Part shown: positions 9,802 through 23,310 of the stretch, piece by piece | Layout of the letters: every line of letters begins with the position of its first letter | Position numbering within the stretch: position 1 is the stretch's first letter | NCBI GenBank assembly: GCA_024734555.1 | Contig: JANPWX010000548.1 | Coordinates: forward strand, 491,842-555,841 | DNA: 64,000 bases | Direction: 5' to 3' | DNA from: Trochalopteron elliotii | Lineage: Eukaryota > Chordata > Aves > Passeriformes > Leiothrichidae | Program-made: the position numbers and the translations under genes | Notes under the pieces: generated by a model | The model's database searches: none | The model's input: only the letters and a program-made list of their open reading frames with translations | Told to the model about the DNA's origin: nothing

Positions 9802-12800
9802 CTGCACTATCCCAAAATTCCCATTTACCCTGGTGATGGTAAAGGACAGAAGAGATCATCAGCTACCTGATGTCCTTTATCAACCTTGTTGCCATAAGCA
9901 AACTTGCTGATTTCATGGAACAATGAGTTCAATTAATATTTGTCAAACAGAAAGGAAAATAACCCAGAGGACCAACATCATTCCAGCTGCCCTTAGTTGT
10001 TTATAAATAGCAATAAAATCCAACTTCCATTTAATTAACTATCCCACTAACAACAATCTGCCTGGGAGCTTTAAAAGCTCTTAATATAAAGGTTTGTCTG
10101 GAGGACTGTCATCTAGTTTGATTATAGTTTGCATAATAACATTATGTAGAGATAAGAACACTATTTAGAACTGAGTTGTTCTGCTCCCTCATGCAAATTC
10201 CTGTTTGAAGAAAAAAAAAAAAAGAAAGAAAGAGGATAAGAGAGATTGGGCTTTTATAACCTACACCATCAGAATAAAACTAAACTTAACAGAACTTCTA
10301 ATGAAGCCTTATGCATGTTTTCAGTACAGTTACATTTATAATAAGGAAGGGGCATTTTAAACAATTTTTTTTTTTTAATTACATCTTCACAGCCAGGCTG
10401 ATTTATGATCACCTTCCCTCAAAATGCATAGATCTATATTTTCTCTCAGGACTATTCCCTCACTCTGTGGGTGTGTGTAAGTGCATTGATCTCTTTTACC
10501 TACACTTCAACACCTGGGTTTATTCTCTTTCTTTGTCTGCATTTCTCTTCCACAGTAGAATTTGGTTATTTTTCTCTGCTCACAGTAGCCATTAAAGGCA
10601 TCTACTGTCAGATGAGTAAAGTCAAGAAGGATAAATGTGGAAGAAATTAGAGGAACATACAAGATGAATGATCACTTCATGATGATTCGTACTTCCATTA
10701 CTTGCCCCCACACACCACTTCTGCTGTTTGTTCTTTCATGTTATTCTGATATGTGTATCTGACTGTATCACTGACTAAAGATTCTCTTCCTGTGAAAATC
10801 AATAAGAATTTTGCTGCAGATTTCAACGTTGTCCAGTTTCTCCCCTGCCCTTTTCTTTAACGTATTTGCTTTAGAATGCTTCTCTCCAGATCTGTCAGCT
10901 TCCCCCATCTTTTTGTCTAACACAAGAAGTTTGAAACCACAAAGACCATCAGATTTCCTTTACTGTGACTCCTTCTGTCCCACCTCTGTCAGCCTCTCCT
11001 TTGGATACTCTGCTACTCTTTAATGTGTCTTACCAAGAAGGAATCCAGCCCCATCCGCAGAGTTCCTCAGCTCCTGTTTGTAAGTCCTATTTTTCCCCAC
11101 AGATACTCTCCCATTACCTGATTGGTCTTAGATTAAGAGTTTAATCTCAATGTAGCTTTCCCCTAACATTTTTCTTAAAGAATTGTTTTGTTTATTTTGT
11201 GACAGCGTTTATGATGGGAGAATTGTTCTTATCCATGGGCTCTGTCAACTACATGAGCAGCACTAAGAGTCATGGGTTAGCTCTAATTTTATGAACACTC
11301 CTGTTTCAGCTGAATGCACTGGTTGAACTCCCATTAATTAGAAGACTACAACATGCAGTTGTTACTAAAAATACCTAACCCACAATGTAGCCATTTTTCC
11401 ATAGGTATTTTTATTCCAAGGAACAAATTTGTTTTACTTTGCAAGACTTCTAGATGTCTGTTATCCATGGTCACTCACTTCAGGGCTGGATGTGACCACC
11501 CTCTGATGATGATGAATTATAGTGAAATCATACTCATCAAATGAAGCAGCTGGGAGCCTTAACCTGAAAAATTTTTTTTGCTAAAATCTTGCAGTTTTAA
11601 GCACTGTAATGTCAAAATAACTAATGGATGAGAGCTTGGCTGAAATGTGAGGTGCAGCATGCCCCAGAAGTTTACAATTCTTACATCACTTTACATATAT
11701 TTTGTTTCATCATGGCAGCAAAATAAATCTCTCCTATTAAGAAACTGAAGTGTTGTTCCAGATATTTCACTCCCAGTAGTAGTGAATCATGAGGACCCTA
11801 TCCTAATTAGAGTAATCTAAAAAAGCCCAATCCAAGTGAGCTGATACATGTTATATAGGACTCATTTATTATTTTAACCCTATTGCTCAAGCAGTTCTCC
11901 AGGTGTTCAGAGGGACTTTCAACTGAACAAGGCAAGACCTGCCCAAACAGAAGACAACTTAATCACTGCAAATGTAACAAGCCCAGAAGCTCAGAGCATT
12001 TTAAACACGATAAAGAACAGGTCTTTCTGACACCAAGCAAAGATCACTGTCAACTCCACACCAAGGAGGATGACTCTGAGGCTGGGTAATTTTTACCCTG
12101 GAGCAGGATAGATATTCCTGGTAGAACTGACAAGGGAATCCAGATCTGCTGATATCTTATGTAGGCAAACCACCTTTCCCTACTACTGTGTGAGGTGTCA
12201 TCAATCAAGAGAAACAAGATGACAAGAATTTCTAATTAACCATTCTCCCTTTCTCCTCTTTCTTTTCCAACATTCTAAAGCCAGATTTGAGCGGACAAAA
12301 TCAAAATACACAGCTCTAGGCAACCAACTACTCCAAAGCCTCTTCTGAAGATGCCCACAATATTGTACTTTCAAAAAGGCCAAAACTCTTCCCTATATTA
12401 ATAATGGTTCCTATTTTTGTTCTAGTAGGAAAAAGAGCTTTTAAGCCTGGTTAGAGTTTTACTCAGCAAAAGTATTATACAGTATTCTGTCTAATAGAAA
12501 ATGAGATAGGAAAAAAGCCCCACTGAATTCTTGCCTCTCAATTACTCTTTCTGAGCACTGAAATACTATTCCCATTCTTTTGAAAGCTTGGAGAGAAGTG
12601 GTGAACCTCAAAAACAGTAAAAAAAGTATTGTTGTTAGGGGGTGATTATATAAGATGTATATTTAAAAGCTCAGAAGGACTGAAGTACCTGTATTTATTT
12701 AAGTTTTTCTTTCTTTGTCATTGTTCCCATTGAGTATTTTAATTGAAAAATTCATGAGAACATCTAGAATATTCAGGAAAACATGCCATCAAATGGTAAC

Positions 12801-12817
12801 TTTTTCCATTCTGCTGA
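9802..12817. other. Intergenic, no gene seen
   Basis: This is AT-rich sequence with a short poly(A) tract near 10209-10222. Around 10010-10100, TTAATTAA-type motifs cluster, as in homeodomain-bound elements. ORFs are short and lack motifs. Confidence 0.4.
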
Positions 12818-13003
12818 ATCCTGAAGAAACAGCAGCAGTTTGATTCCATGTCAAGGGAAGTGAAATACTTGGAGGAGCTGTGGGATGACACTGCCATTGA
12901 CAAAGAGGTTTTTTGCAAGGCCGTGGGTCACAACCTTCAAAACAGAGTGAAAGGGCTACTCCTTGCAGCCAGATCTCGAGCCAGAGGAAATAAATTGAGG
13001 TAG
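12818..13003 (+). other. Short coding-like ORF, unidentified
   Basis: The frame is open from just after a stop at 12815-12817 to the TAG at 13001-13003, and an internal ATG at 12848 would give 51 residues. The predicted peptide is charged and looks helical, including the stretch YLEELWDDTAIDKEVFCKAV, followed by a basic tail rich in Arg and Lys. Its amino-acid composition looks more protein-like than that of neighbouring chance ORFs. I do not recognise a family. It could be a decayed transposon or retrogene fragment, an orphan exon, or chance; no clear splice donor follows. Confidence 0.25.
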
Positions 13004-16000
13004 TGGACCAACAGATCAGTGCTCACACCAACTGTTCCTAGTGTGTAGATCTCATTTTTCAGAGTAGAATTTGTAAAATCTCAACCTTTGTTCTAAATTA
13101 TAGTGAAAATTAAGAGCTTTGAAATTATTCTTAAACCATTTTTTCTCCAGTTCCCCTGTAGCATGGTTACCCCTCAAAGCTCCAGTGAAGTCAACAGCTC
13201 TAGGGAATGTGTTTCAAACCTCTTCATTTGTATCCTTGGGAAAATGGGGCTGCCATGAGTCTGGAGTTTGAATACCTGGGGTGTATTCCTCTGCCAATAC
13301 CTTTCTGCATCTCAGACTGAAGATCCTATTTTAATCTGAAAACTCCATCTTTGCCATGGGTGCAATAATAACCCCCCTGAATTCTGGCTTTAAATATTCA
13401 GGGCTGTAATTCCCCTTCACATGACCTCTGGACCAAACCTACACAGCCCTGGGTTCACACCTCGCCTCATGACAGAAAGTTTTAACAAATTGCAATGAAA
13501 CCTCAATAGCTGAAAGCAAGACAAAGGCATCTTTTAATCGTCAAATTAGCTGGAGGGAAGAGCTGGAACTGCTTTCAGTCAGGAAAGAAGGGGAAATCAT
13601 TAAAGGAAATCATCCCCTTTTCTTTCTCCAAGTAATTAGAAGAACCATCTGTATGTTCATTTCACTACAGTGAAGGGTGTGGATTAGCATTTCAGAGAGA
13701 TTTGAGTTCAACCAGCAATACTTTGATGTGTTAACGTGAATGATGGTAAAATTTCTAAGGCTTTCCATTTTATACAAGTTAAAAAGGGTACACATGTCAC
13801 TTTCCAGTCACTCTCTTTAAATGTCTATTCAGCAGGGCCAAATTTACATTCAGAGGATTTTTCTTTTATCTCTAATAACATATTTAAAAAATAATATGTT
13901 CCCATTAAAAGAAATGTATTGCTTACAGAATGCCCAGCTATAACCCTGTGGATTTGTAGACTATGAAGCATGCACTACCAAAATAAAGTGAAAATTGTAC
14001 AAAAGGCTGATAAAAAGAATCCAGATGTAAATAAGCTAAATAAACCTTTTAGTTATGACCGTTTTTACTCAATGGGAAATGTAACCTTTCAAATATTTCT
14101 TTGGTGATTTACTAAGATACAGGAAAATTTCAGGCACAAAGTCATAAATAACTAAAGCACACTGAAAAGTGAAAATGAAGAAATACTGCAGGCCTAGTTT
14201 CATATATAAAACAACAATCTCCAGCGTGAGACCAGCTCTGGTTAATCTGGAGACAAATCTTTCCCATTATTAGTTCTCCAAGTACTATAGAAATCTGTAC
14301 TTGACCCGAGGCAGAATGGAAATTATAAGATAATATAATAGACCCTACAGACCTCATAGATAAAAGGCCATGGGATGTCTAAATCACTCAGTCAAGACCT
14401 CTCCATGATTGAAATTAAGTCCTATGGATAAGTGAAGCTGAATTCAGTTATCCCAAGATCCTTTGTCACCACCCAGTTCTTTTAATATATTTGTTCAGGT
14501 CATTACACAAAGTTCTGTCTGTTTATTTACCAAGAAATTGTAAACTCCAGCCCCAGCAAGGTTAGAATTGTCCTCCATGACCCCAACTCTTTCTTCATCA
14601 TCCATCATAATAACTAACTGGTTAACTGAAAGTAAAAATTACACATCTGAGGAAAAAGAGCTTTGAGACTTGGCCACATCTTTGAATTTCCCAGCCACAT
14701 CAAGAAAATAGCATCTTTTCCCTTGAAACAAAATGAAATTTCCAAGTAAAACCACAATAATCTAGATCTGGGCATTGCAAAACACTGACAGTTCTCACCA
14801 TTTCTTAATGAACTAATTAGGGAGGGGTCTCAACCCCCCATTATAAATCTCTGCAATACCTTTGCTCTGTAAATGAAGACAGAATATGGAGGATGTTTGT
14901 CCAAATTGCAGCAGTTCAAAACATGAAGAATGACAAGGGAAGAAAGAAGTAATTTATTTTGCTGCATTAATTTTGTAAAAGAGCTGATGTCATGGTGTCA
15001 CTTTACCACCGTGTTGAGGAGTCTTGTTCTTGAGTTCTACAGGCCAAGGATTTTACCAAGATAACATTAAAATGAGGTTGCCATTGATAAATTCAATTTC
15101 AATTAAATGGTATATTATGGCCTATCAACCTGATTGAATTTGAACACACACACATACCCAAAAAGAGATTGTAATCTGTAATACCTCTCAGTGTTCATGA
15201 GTCATAATAAGAGAGTTTTCTGCTAAAATAGATGTCAAATCATACACTGTGATATTCGGCGGCGGATGTTCACAAGGACTGAATTTATTCCAGAGAGATG
15301 TATCTCCCTGGGGTCTGTCAAGTGTGACACTGAGAGAAGGTAGTTAAAAAGCAGCAAAATTCATCTGTTGAAGGGTTTTCAACCCAAATTTATCAGTCCC
15401 ATATCAAATGATTTTTTGTTAGTTCTGAGGTTTTTAGTTATTCTGTTTAATAGTAATGTCTTTAAAACTTAATATGTTTCAGAATTATATTCTCTGATTA
15501 ACAGACTTGATTCGATTACTCAGACACTCTTTAACTCACTTTTTACAGCACAGCATATAACTTCATCTTCAAAAGGGCCGAGAAGGTCAAATCTGAATGA
15601 GCAGAGTGCAATAATTTAGTACAGCCACAGTGCCTGCCCACACAAAACACCCCATTACCAACAGAACAGTTTCCTTTCTGTCCTATTTCCCTCTGAAGTT
15701 AATGCTGCTTGACTAGGATGAATCACTGTAGACAGTGCCCCGTTATCAGCATAGATAGTCTATAATTCATAATAAAGCAATTTTTGACCCACTTGAAATG
15801 CTTTTTTTGCGTTTAGTTATTCTTTTCTTTTTTCCACGTTCAGCGTGAGTTGCCTCTCTCCAGTCTAGCAGCTTAGTTACTGTACACAGATTTTCACAAC
15901 ACTGAAATTATACAGTGCTCAAAGGCTACCAAAATGCTGCAGAAGCAGGGAGGAAGAAGCACAACTAGCAAATAGATCACAGGAGCAACAACCAGCTGAA

Positions 16001-19000
16001 AACCATGAAAACATATTTCATGTCAATGGGGCTTGGAGGAAACATTCACAAGCATTTGCTCATTTGTTAAACTTGAAAGGGGAACCAAGCTCTGAGAGCC
16101 TGAAAAGCAAAGGCAGGGATGGCTCCATGTCCTTGCCATGGGCAAAGGCACATCTAGGCTGGGTCAGTGATTTGCATGCTCCAGGTTATCAACTATCAAA
16201 CACCTTGTCCGTGAAAAGAAGAGAGAGGTCTAGAAGGCTCTGCAGAGAGTGTTTGGTGCAAAGGAAGGGACAGAAGAAGGTGTGTAGATTCCCTTTTTCA
16301 CTACACCAGACTGATAGAGTCTTCCAATGCATCTAACAGGGCCACAGCCCTGCTGTTTATAGCCACCATCACCCCTGAGAGCACAGCTGGAAACAGCCTG
16401 AATCAGCTGCCACAAAGGGCTGCAGCTCCCAGAGTCTGAATGTGTGGCAATTATCCATGTGAGGAGTCTAAAATTGCTCAGCTGGAAGCACAAGACATTA
16501 ACTCCAGCCTAGGAAAGAGCTATCCTGCTGTAAGGCTCGTGAGGGGAGGCTCAAGCTGCTTGTAGGGTATTTTTGACACCAGGCAAGCACAATGTGGTCT
16601 GCACTGTCCCCATACATGGTGAGGTGTTTGGGGTCTTCCTTTTTAGTGATCTTCTGTCACTTAAACAACTCAGGGTCCACATTATCCCAAACGTCTACTA
16701 AGTTGTTCCATAAAAAACAGAAATACCAAATCCTGGTGACATAGATAGATATCTTAGATTTCTCACATCACAGCAGCTGTATCAGAACTCATTTTCTTTA
16801 TGACCTTCTCACCACAATGTTCTCAGCTCCCCATTAAAACCACCAACTGGTGAGGACTCCCTGTCACTGGGAATCTCTCATAGTAAAGTTAATATTAGTG
16901 ATGGAGATGAAAAGACACTGAATAATGAACTCTGCTGTGGAACTCGTTTGTTAACCAGATATTTACCAGGTTTTCTAATCCCAAAGTAACAAAATCTGCC
17001 ACAGGAACTCCCTTCAAATCCAACACACAAACAGCTGCTGAGTTTTACAAGTCTGTAGAAGTTTGGTGTTGAAAACTTGATACTTCTGCCTAAAATTATG
17101 ATGCCTAGTTATTTTGTACAGATATTATCTATTTATACACAGTTGCTACACATACAGAGTTATGATATCCACACACTTTGAAAAGAGGAAAAAATACAAG
17201 CAGCTAAAAAATAACTGAAATATATAATTTTGGTGGCAAAGAAGCACAGTGATGAGTCAAAAAAGGTCTATGAGAAGGAACATGAAAAATAATGCAGTTA
17301 ATGAAATATATAAATTATTATTCAAATGCTATATATAAAGCATGACTCACACATGCTTGTAATACTTCCGTAATTTGAGCTCATGTCTCATTAGGAATAT
17401 GATTCAGGTATATAAATGAGACTTCAAAGATTTTAATTTGGGAGGAGAGAAATAGTCCCATAACAGCAGGTTGAAGAGACAAATTGTGACTATCAAACGA
17501 GGTGTGGCAAGGTAATGACAAGCCAACACTGACCAAACCTTCCTGTTCTTTCCTCTTTAATAACATTGTGATTTTTGGACTCACAAGCTAAGTGTCTGAT
17601 TAAATTAAATTAATTTAATTTTTTTAATGAAGAATTGCAGCACTAGGTTAATGTATCTACTCCAGCAGCCCATCTCTGGTAGTGATTTTTGGGAGAAGGA
17701 AAAGGGGAAGAGAAACAGGATGTGTTGATGCCTTCCCTGTAAAAACCTTCCTGGAGTATTGATTGCCTCTAAGGCAATGGTTTAATCCAGAGAGATTTGT
17801 TCCTTGGGGTTTTCTGCTACAGATTTCTCTGGGTTTTATTCATCCATATCCAAAACAAAGTACCAAAAACATGCCAGGTTTTCACTTTGCAGCTTTGGGG
17901 TTTAAGCTGACCACCTGATTGGTAAGTTTATGCATAGTTTGCTTCCTAGTTTCTGCTTCCTCAAGTTCTACCACACAGTTTGCTTGCTACACTGAACCCA
18001 TAAAGTTGTCCACTAGGTAATAGGCTTAAAGCCAAAGACATGAAATTAAAACATGGCAATTTTTTTGGCAGGCATCCTGTCTCAATTGCTGCCATCTTTC
18101 ACCTACAGAAAAAGCCTCCCCCCCAAAAAATTATTCTTGAGTACTGCTGAAGATGCAGTTTGAAGTTCCAAACAGGAGAATATAGACCTACATACCAGGG
18201 ATTTTTGCAGAATTAGAATAAAATACTCTTTTGATGTTGAAATTGATCAGCATAACAGATATTATATGAAATACAGATATCTAGTAGTTAAATTTTAATA
18301 AGATTTTGTTCTCCATCCCTTCCTCAGAAATTTTCTCCTGCCTTCATTAGTTAATTCGTTCTGCCTGAAGCAGAAAGCTTGTGATGCTTAAGAAAAAGCA
18401 GAAAACCAGCAGCCCAAGAGACCCCTCAGAAGCTTTGATCATTTGTTCACTCATGCTAACCTACAAATCTTGCCTTTTTTTCTCTTTTAAAATCCTTGCT
18501 ATAATTTTCTGTAGGACTCTGCTGCTGGGTCCTTTCAGGTGAACTTCTTGTAAACACTTCCAATCTCAGGTTGCTGTAGAGAGTTCTCCAAAGCAGCTGA
18601 ATGACATGGAATAAACACATTAACCAGAGAGTCAGAGCTTCTCCAAATCATCAAGATACCAAAGATGTGAATAAGTTCAGCATTTTTGACTCGTAATTTC
18701 ACTCCCTCTGCAAAAACCAGTAGAAGGCAGCCCTGAAACCACGTTGAGCTGGACAGCTATTCACCAGTGTTAGCACTGCAATAAATTACCATGAGGCTCA
18801 TCCAAAATCAATGACAGTGTCCATTTCTTCATAAAATGATCACTTATCATTTGTCCTCCAGTAACTTTATTAAGTCATGGTTTAATAATTAAGAGTGTCT
18901 TGCATCTATTATTCATCTGAAAAAGATCAGCTGCTAAATCTCAGATGAAAAGAAACTTAATATTTTTGAAAACTCCAGGCATATGATCTGGAAACAATAT

Positions 19001-19965
19001 TGATTTAGTTCGCCTGGTTAGTGCTAATAGCAGTAAATACTACTGGGAAAACACAAGAGAAGTTTAAAAGAATTTCTTCGTTCTCCAAGTAATAAACTGC
19101 ATCATTGATCTTTTTGTTCAAGAGCTATCTACATGAGATTCACACATTTCCCATCAGAGCCACTGCTTTCAAATTAGGCAATTTATTGGAACTTAAACTA
19201 ATTTGTAATTTAAAACTATTCATAACAGCATTAGGATTATTTTATTTACTGGATGACTGGAAAGTTAATATTGCAACCATGAGTTTCTCAACTTAAAGCT
19301 GTTTCCAGAATAATAATCACACTGTAAAAGCCTGAATATAACTGTCTTAAAATATGTGTTGGTAAAATTCACAACCCCAGACAGAGGTACATTCTCCAGC
19401 ATCACTGTTAGAGAGGATTTATTTGTGATATCAGTCTATTAAAACATCAGATTGAGGCCAAATGAGGAGAACAGCATCAGGAGTCAGAAATTCCTGTGTT
19501 GTCCTTGTTATACCTTTGCTTGAACCTCATGAGGGAAAGTTGTCTTTCAAGGTCTTTTAAACATGCAGAGTGCTTCAGGCACTCACCGCTGCAACCATTA
19601 ATCATGGAATATTCTATTCTGAAGTACTAAAAGAACAAGGATTTATTAGTGCTTTATTCTGAGGAAGTACAGGAGTGAATTTGCTTGGGAAGCCAACACT
19701 CCAGATTCTCTCATAAACCTACCCAAACAGTATGTGACCTTTCAAATATGTGTGCTTTGCTAAAGGCCACATATTCTGACCTTCCCAGACCTGTCAGTGG
19801 AGAGAAATTTGACTGACTCAGCACTTGAAATCTGAATCTTTGAAAATCACCTTCCTTTTGTGGTTTCAATCCCCTTGCCAGCTCATGGTGACTGCATGAC
19901 AAGTTGCATACTGCATATACTGCATGTATAGTTGATAAAATAGTGGAATAATGGTTTACTGAAGG
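13004..19965. other. Intergenic, some stretches resemble conserved noncoding DNA
   Basis: Seven kilobases of AT-rich DNA contain no coding ORF of note. Segments near 14790-15000 and 18830-18990 are dense in TAAT/ATTA motifs and free of simple repeats, as is typical of conserved enhancers. That is an impression, not a measured conservation. I recognise no mobile elements. Confidence 0.35.
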
Positions 19966-20110
19966 AACTTAAAGATCACCTCATTGCAACCCCCTGCCAT
20001 GGACAGGAACCAGACACATTTTCTACCTGCCCAGGCTGATCAGGGCCCCATCCAGCTTGGTGTCAAACATTCCCATCCTTAAAGCCTCCCAGCTCTGGTC
20101 CTGTGCTCAA
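19966..20110 (-). mobile_element. CR1 LINE 3'-end fragment
   Basis: On the plus strand the segment reads as the reverse complement of a CR1 tail. It contains TTAAAGATCACCTCATTGCAA, then CCCTGCCATGGACAGG, GGGCCCCATCCAGCTTGG and a TCAAACATTCCCATCC block. It is degraded and truncated on both sides, which suggests an old insertion. Confidence 0.7.
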
Positions 20111-23081
20111 CTCTGTTAGAAGAAGGGAAGATTTCTTTTTCTTGTGATATTATGATCAGCAGACCTAAATTTCCAAAAGCCTGTGGTGAGCTAACCATCC
20201 AACCAGTTGTCACAGCTGCCATTAGTGCTCAGAAGTTGTTTTCCTTGGAAATGCAGAACTCCTCTAAATAGCAGATCCAGCTGATGTAGCTCCCAGTTAC
20301 AGCAATTTTCCTGCCCCTCAGGTCACCTGCTGGAAGTGTTTGGGCAGCTGCCCAGTGAGCTGGGTTGGGCAACTGGTCTCATTTAAAAATAACAGTGTGA
20401 AAAACAAAATTATTGATAAGTAGGGCTGGTTCACAGTCTGTTCTCAAAGCACTGGGTCTCTGACTCACTACAGAGTCCCAGGGGCTGGGGGTGGACAGCC
20501 CGTGACCAAGGCACCATCCCTGGTGCCTTTCTGATAGTGGCAGAAAATATGTGGGTGTCTGCCATACCACAAAAATCCCAGGGTGCCCACAGCTCTGGTA
20601 AAGGTCTCCAGACTGAAATTCCGAAGATTCTATTAACAGCTCACTGATTCCCAGGAAGAGCTTATTTAACCACATTATTTGTCCTCACTGCCCATATTTC
20701 AGTGTTCACATATTTGTCTTTTCCCTGCATGTATTCCATCGCTACCCAATGGGTCCAGCTAATTTTTGCAACATCCCACATGCACACATATTTTTCAGTA
20801 AGTGGCAGCCAGATCCACATGACTCATCCTCAGAAATTATCTTTTTCTACAAAGCTCCAACGGGTACAAAATTCCAGCCATCTCCTGACAACCAGCCCCG
20901 TTGTTGAGTCCCTCTGGTAAGTGGTTGCTGCAGTCATACATGTGGCAATTAGTGGTGGTGGAGAAAGAGCCTTTTATGCACAGTTCCCAGCTGTGAGCAG
21001 AGTGATTCTGCCTCTTGGCTCAGCTTATTGACACTGCTTGTTTTCTCCCCCACACATGGGAGTGGAGAAGAAGATGAGGTCTGTGTTAAAAACTCAGCAC
21101 AGGCTCAATGCTGTTTTCAGCAGAGGTTCAGATTTAAGCAATATTCATCCAGTTCCACGTGACTAAATCACAGGTAAATAAATATGATCTTAAAAGCTTC
21201 CCACAGGAACCAGTCTGCAAAATAGAGGCAATACAGAACTACTATGTCTGCAGGGAGTAAAGTTCTGCCTGTTTATGAGACAACTAAGAAACAGAAAAAC
21301 CTTTTTTGTGTGTGCATGACACAATAATTTCTAATTCTTCTTTCTCCTCCCTCTCTTCCCAGCTCATCACACCCAAAAATAAGGAATCTTTTTCAGACCC
21401 TTTTGTCAGACAACAAGTATTTCTTTTTTCTCCAAGGCATTGTCTACACCAAGGTTGTGCAGGACAGCAGGAACTGGGTATAATTGCAGAGGGGAATAAT
21501 CAACTATGCAGAATTGCTGTCCTCACACTGGTCATGGTCACACTGAGCCATGCTGGGCTCAGCACCAACCTGACTCTGCACCCACCTGTGATCATGCAAA
21601 GATGCCTCCACAAAGGTTGGTGGGACACCCCACAATTTGCAGAGAATCAGCACAGAGCAGACATCAAAGGTCACATAGCAGTGTCCCATTGGAAAAGTCT
21701 TGTCCCATAGGGTAGAAATCAGATTTACCAACATACTGCCTTGAACAATCAATAGAAATCCTTTGAACAGGTTGATCTGAAGTTCAATGCTTGCAATGGA
21801 TGATTTATTTTTTTAATACTTTACACATTAACCTGTCATCACTATTTCTTTTAAGCCCTGGTTGCCCTGTCTAACAATCAGTTTTAATGGGTACAATCAG
21901 GTATAAAAGGGATGTTCATTTCCACAAAAATATGACTAAGTATTTAAAGTGTCCTTGAGTAAAATTAATAAAAACAAATAGAGAAGTAAATAAAAAGAGG
22001 GAGTGAATTACACTGAAAACCATTTGCACTTTAAAAATATAATCCTATTGATGTCCATAGAAATTAAATCAAATGGAGAACACTGAAATGAAAATTACCC
22101 TTTCATCTACACAAATTATTGGAAAGTAGTTAGAGAAGGTGATTGTTATGCAAATGCAGATCCAATGCAATCACAAGGACTGGGAGTACTTTCCAAGAAG
22201 GCATGTTAACTCTTTCTTACACATTATATCTGCTTTGTCCAGAAGCCCTTGAGTCTGCCTTTTCTAATCATCCTCATGTGCTTTGTCTTGAACAGGAATA
22301 TTTACAGTTATGAGCCTTCACACACAAATACATTTGATGTTTTTCATGAGTTACAAATGGAGTTGATGAAGAAATGTGTGTTAATGTATAGAAGCTTTTG
22401 TAAAGCATTTAACATCCTGGCATATGGCACTTGGATTAAAAAAACCCACAATATACACAAAAAGAATATACACAAAAGCAATATATTGTAGAAAGTGAGC
22501 TCAAATGTAGATGACATATACTTGAGTGATTAAGAGGTTATCACACCATCTCTGGGGAACGGTTTATTCACTTGTTTTATAAAATGTGCAGAAATCACAA
22601 GGGGGAGGTTTGTACCAACAGAGCAGCAGCAGAGAATGAAGGAATGACCTGTGCCCCAGAGAGACAGAAAAGCTGATACCCCTGCACACCCCTGTGCCAG
22701 CCTTCTTATAGCCTTGGCTAAGAGTGTGGGGGCAGAAATGGCCACAGATCCCAGATTGTCAAACACAAAACTGTCTTGTGGACCAGATTTAACTTTGTGG
22801 TGTGAATAAAGAGCACTTGGAGGAAGCTGACAGAGAGACAATTGCCTCACAGTCACCAAGCAAGGCTGTCTCTGCATGCACAGTTACCACAGAGCAACCA
22901 GAGAAGGCTCTGGTGGCCTCCAGCTGCTGGAGGTCTAACACGAGCCTCTGGTGTCAAAGCAGAGGAATATCATGCCAAGGGAGAGGAGTGTTTGGTGGCA
23001 AATTGTCACTTTGATCTTTTTCAGCCTTCTGATGTTTGTACTCTTGTAGTGGAGTTTCTCACAGATTTCATGTAAACAAAG
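20111..23081. other. Intergenic, no gene seen
   Basis: This is mixed-composition sequence with short overlapping ORFs (for example near 21306-21752) that have no domain. A compact palindrome, CCTCCAGC-T-GCTGGAGG, lies near 22917-22933. The part after about 22800 may already belong to the LTR-like element that follows. Confidence 0.35.
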
Positions 23082-23310
23082 TGATGTTAATGTGAACTGT
23101 CCTTTTTGTTTATCATTCCTCTCTTGAGGAGGGACAATTGATGGACTTCTAGTTTGACCAGTGTGGTTGGAGAGGTGGCAGCCTCATCCTCCAATCCATG
23201 GTCGTTGTCCAAAATCTATACAAACCAAAGTAAAAAATCATTTTCCCTCTTTTTGCCCTGACAACCTGACTCTGTGTGTGTTGTTCTTTTTGTGTCCTAT
23301 AACAACAGCA
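23082..23310 (+). mobile_element. Probable 3' part of an avian retroviral LTR
   Basis: The blocks GGAGGGACAATTGATGG, CTAGTTTGACCAGTGTGG, CTCCAATCCATGG and CCTGACAACCTGACTCTG, ending in CTATAACAACAGCA, resemble the 3' half of a songbird LTR that I recall from passerine genomes. An AATAAA-like AAGTAAAAAATCA precedes a T/C-rich stretch, as in an R-U5 region. The left boundary is not clear, and the match is from memory, so a repeat-library search is decisive. Confidence 0.4.
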
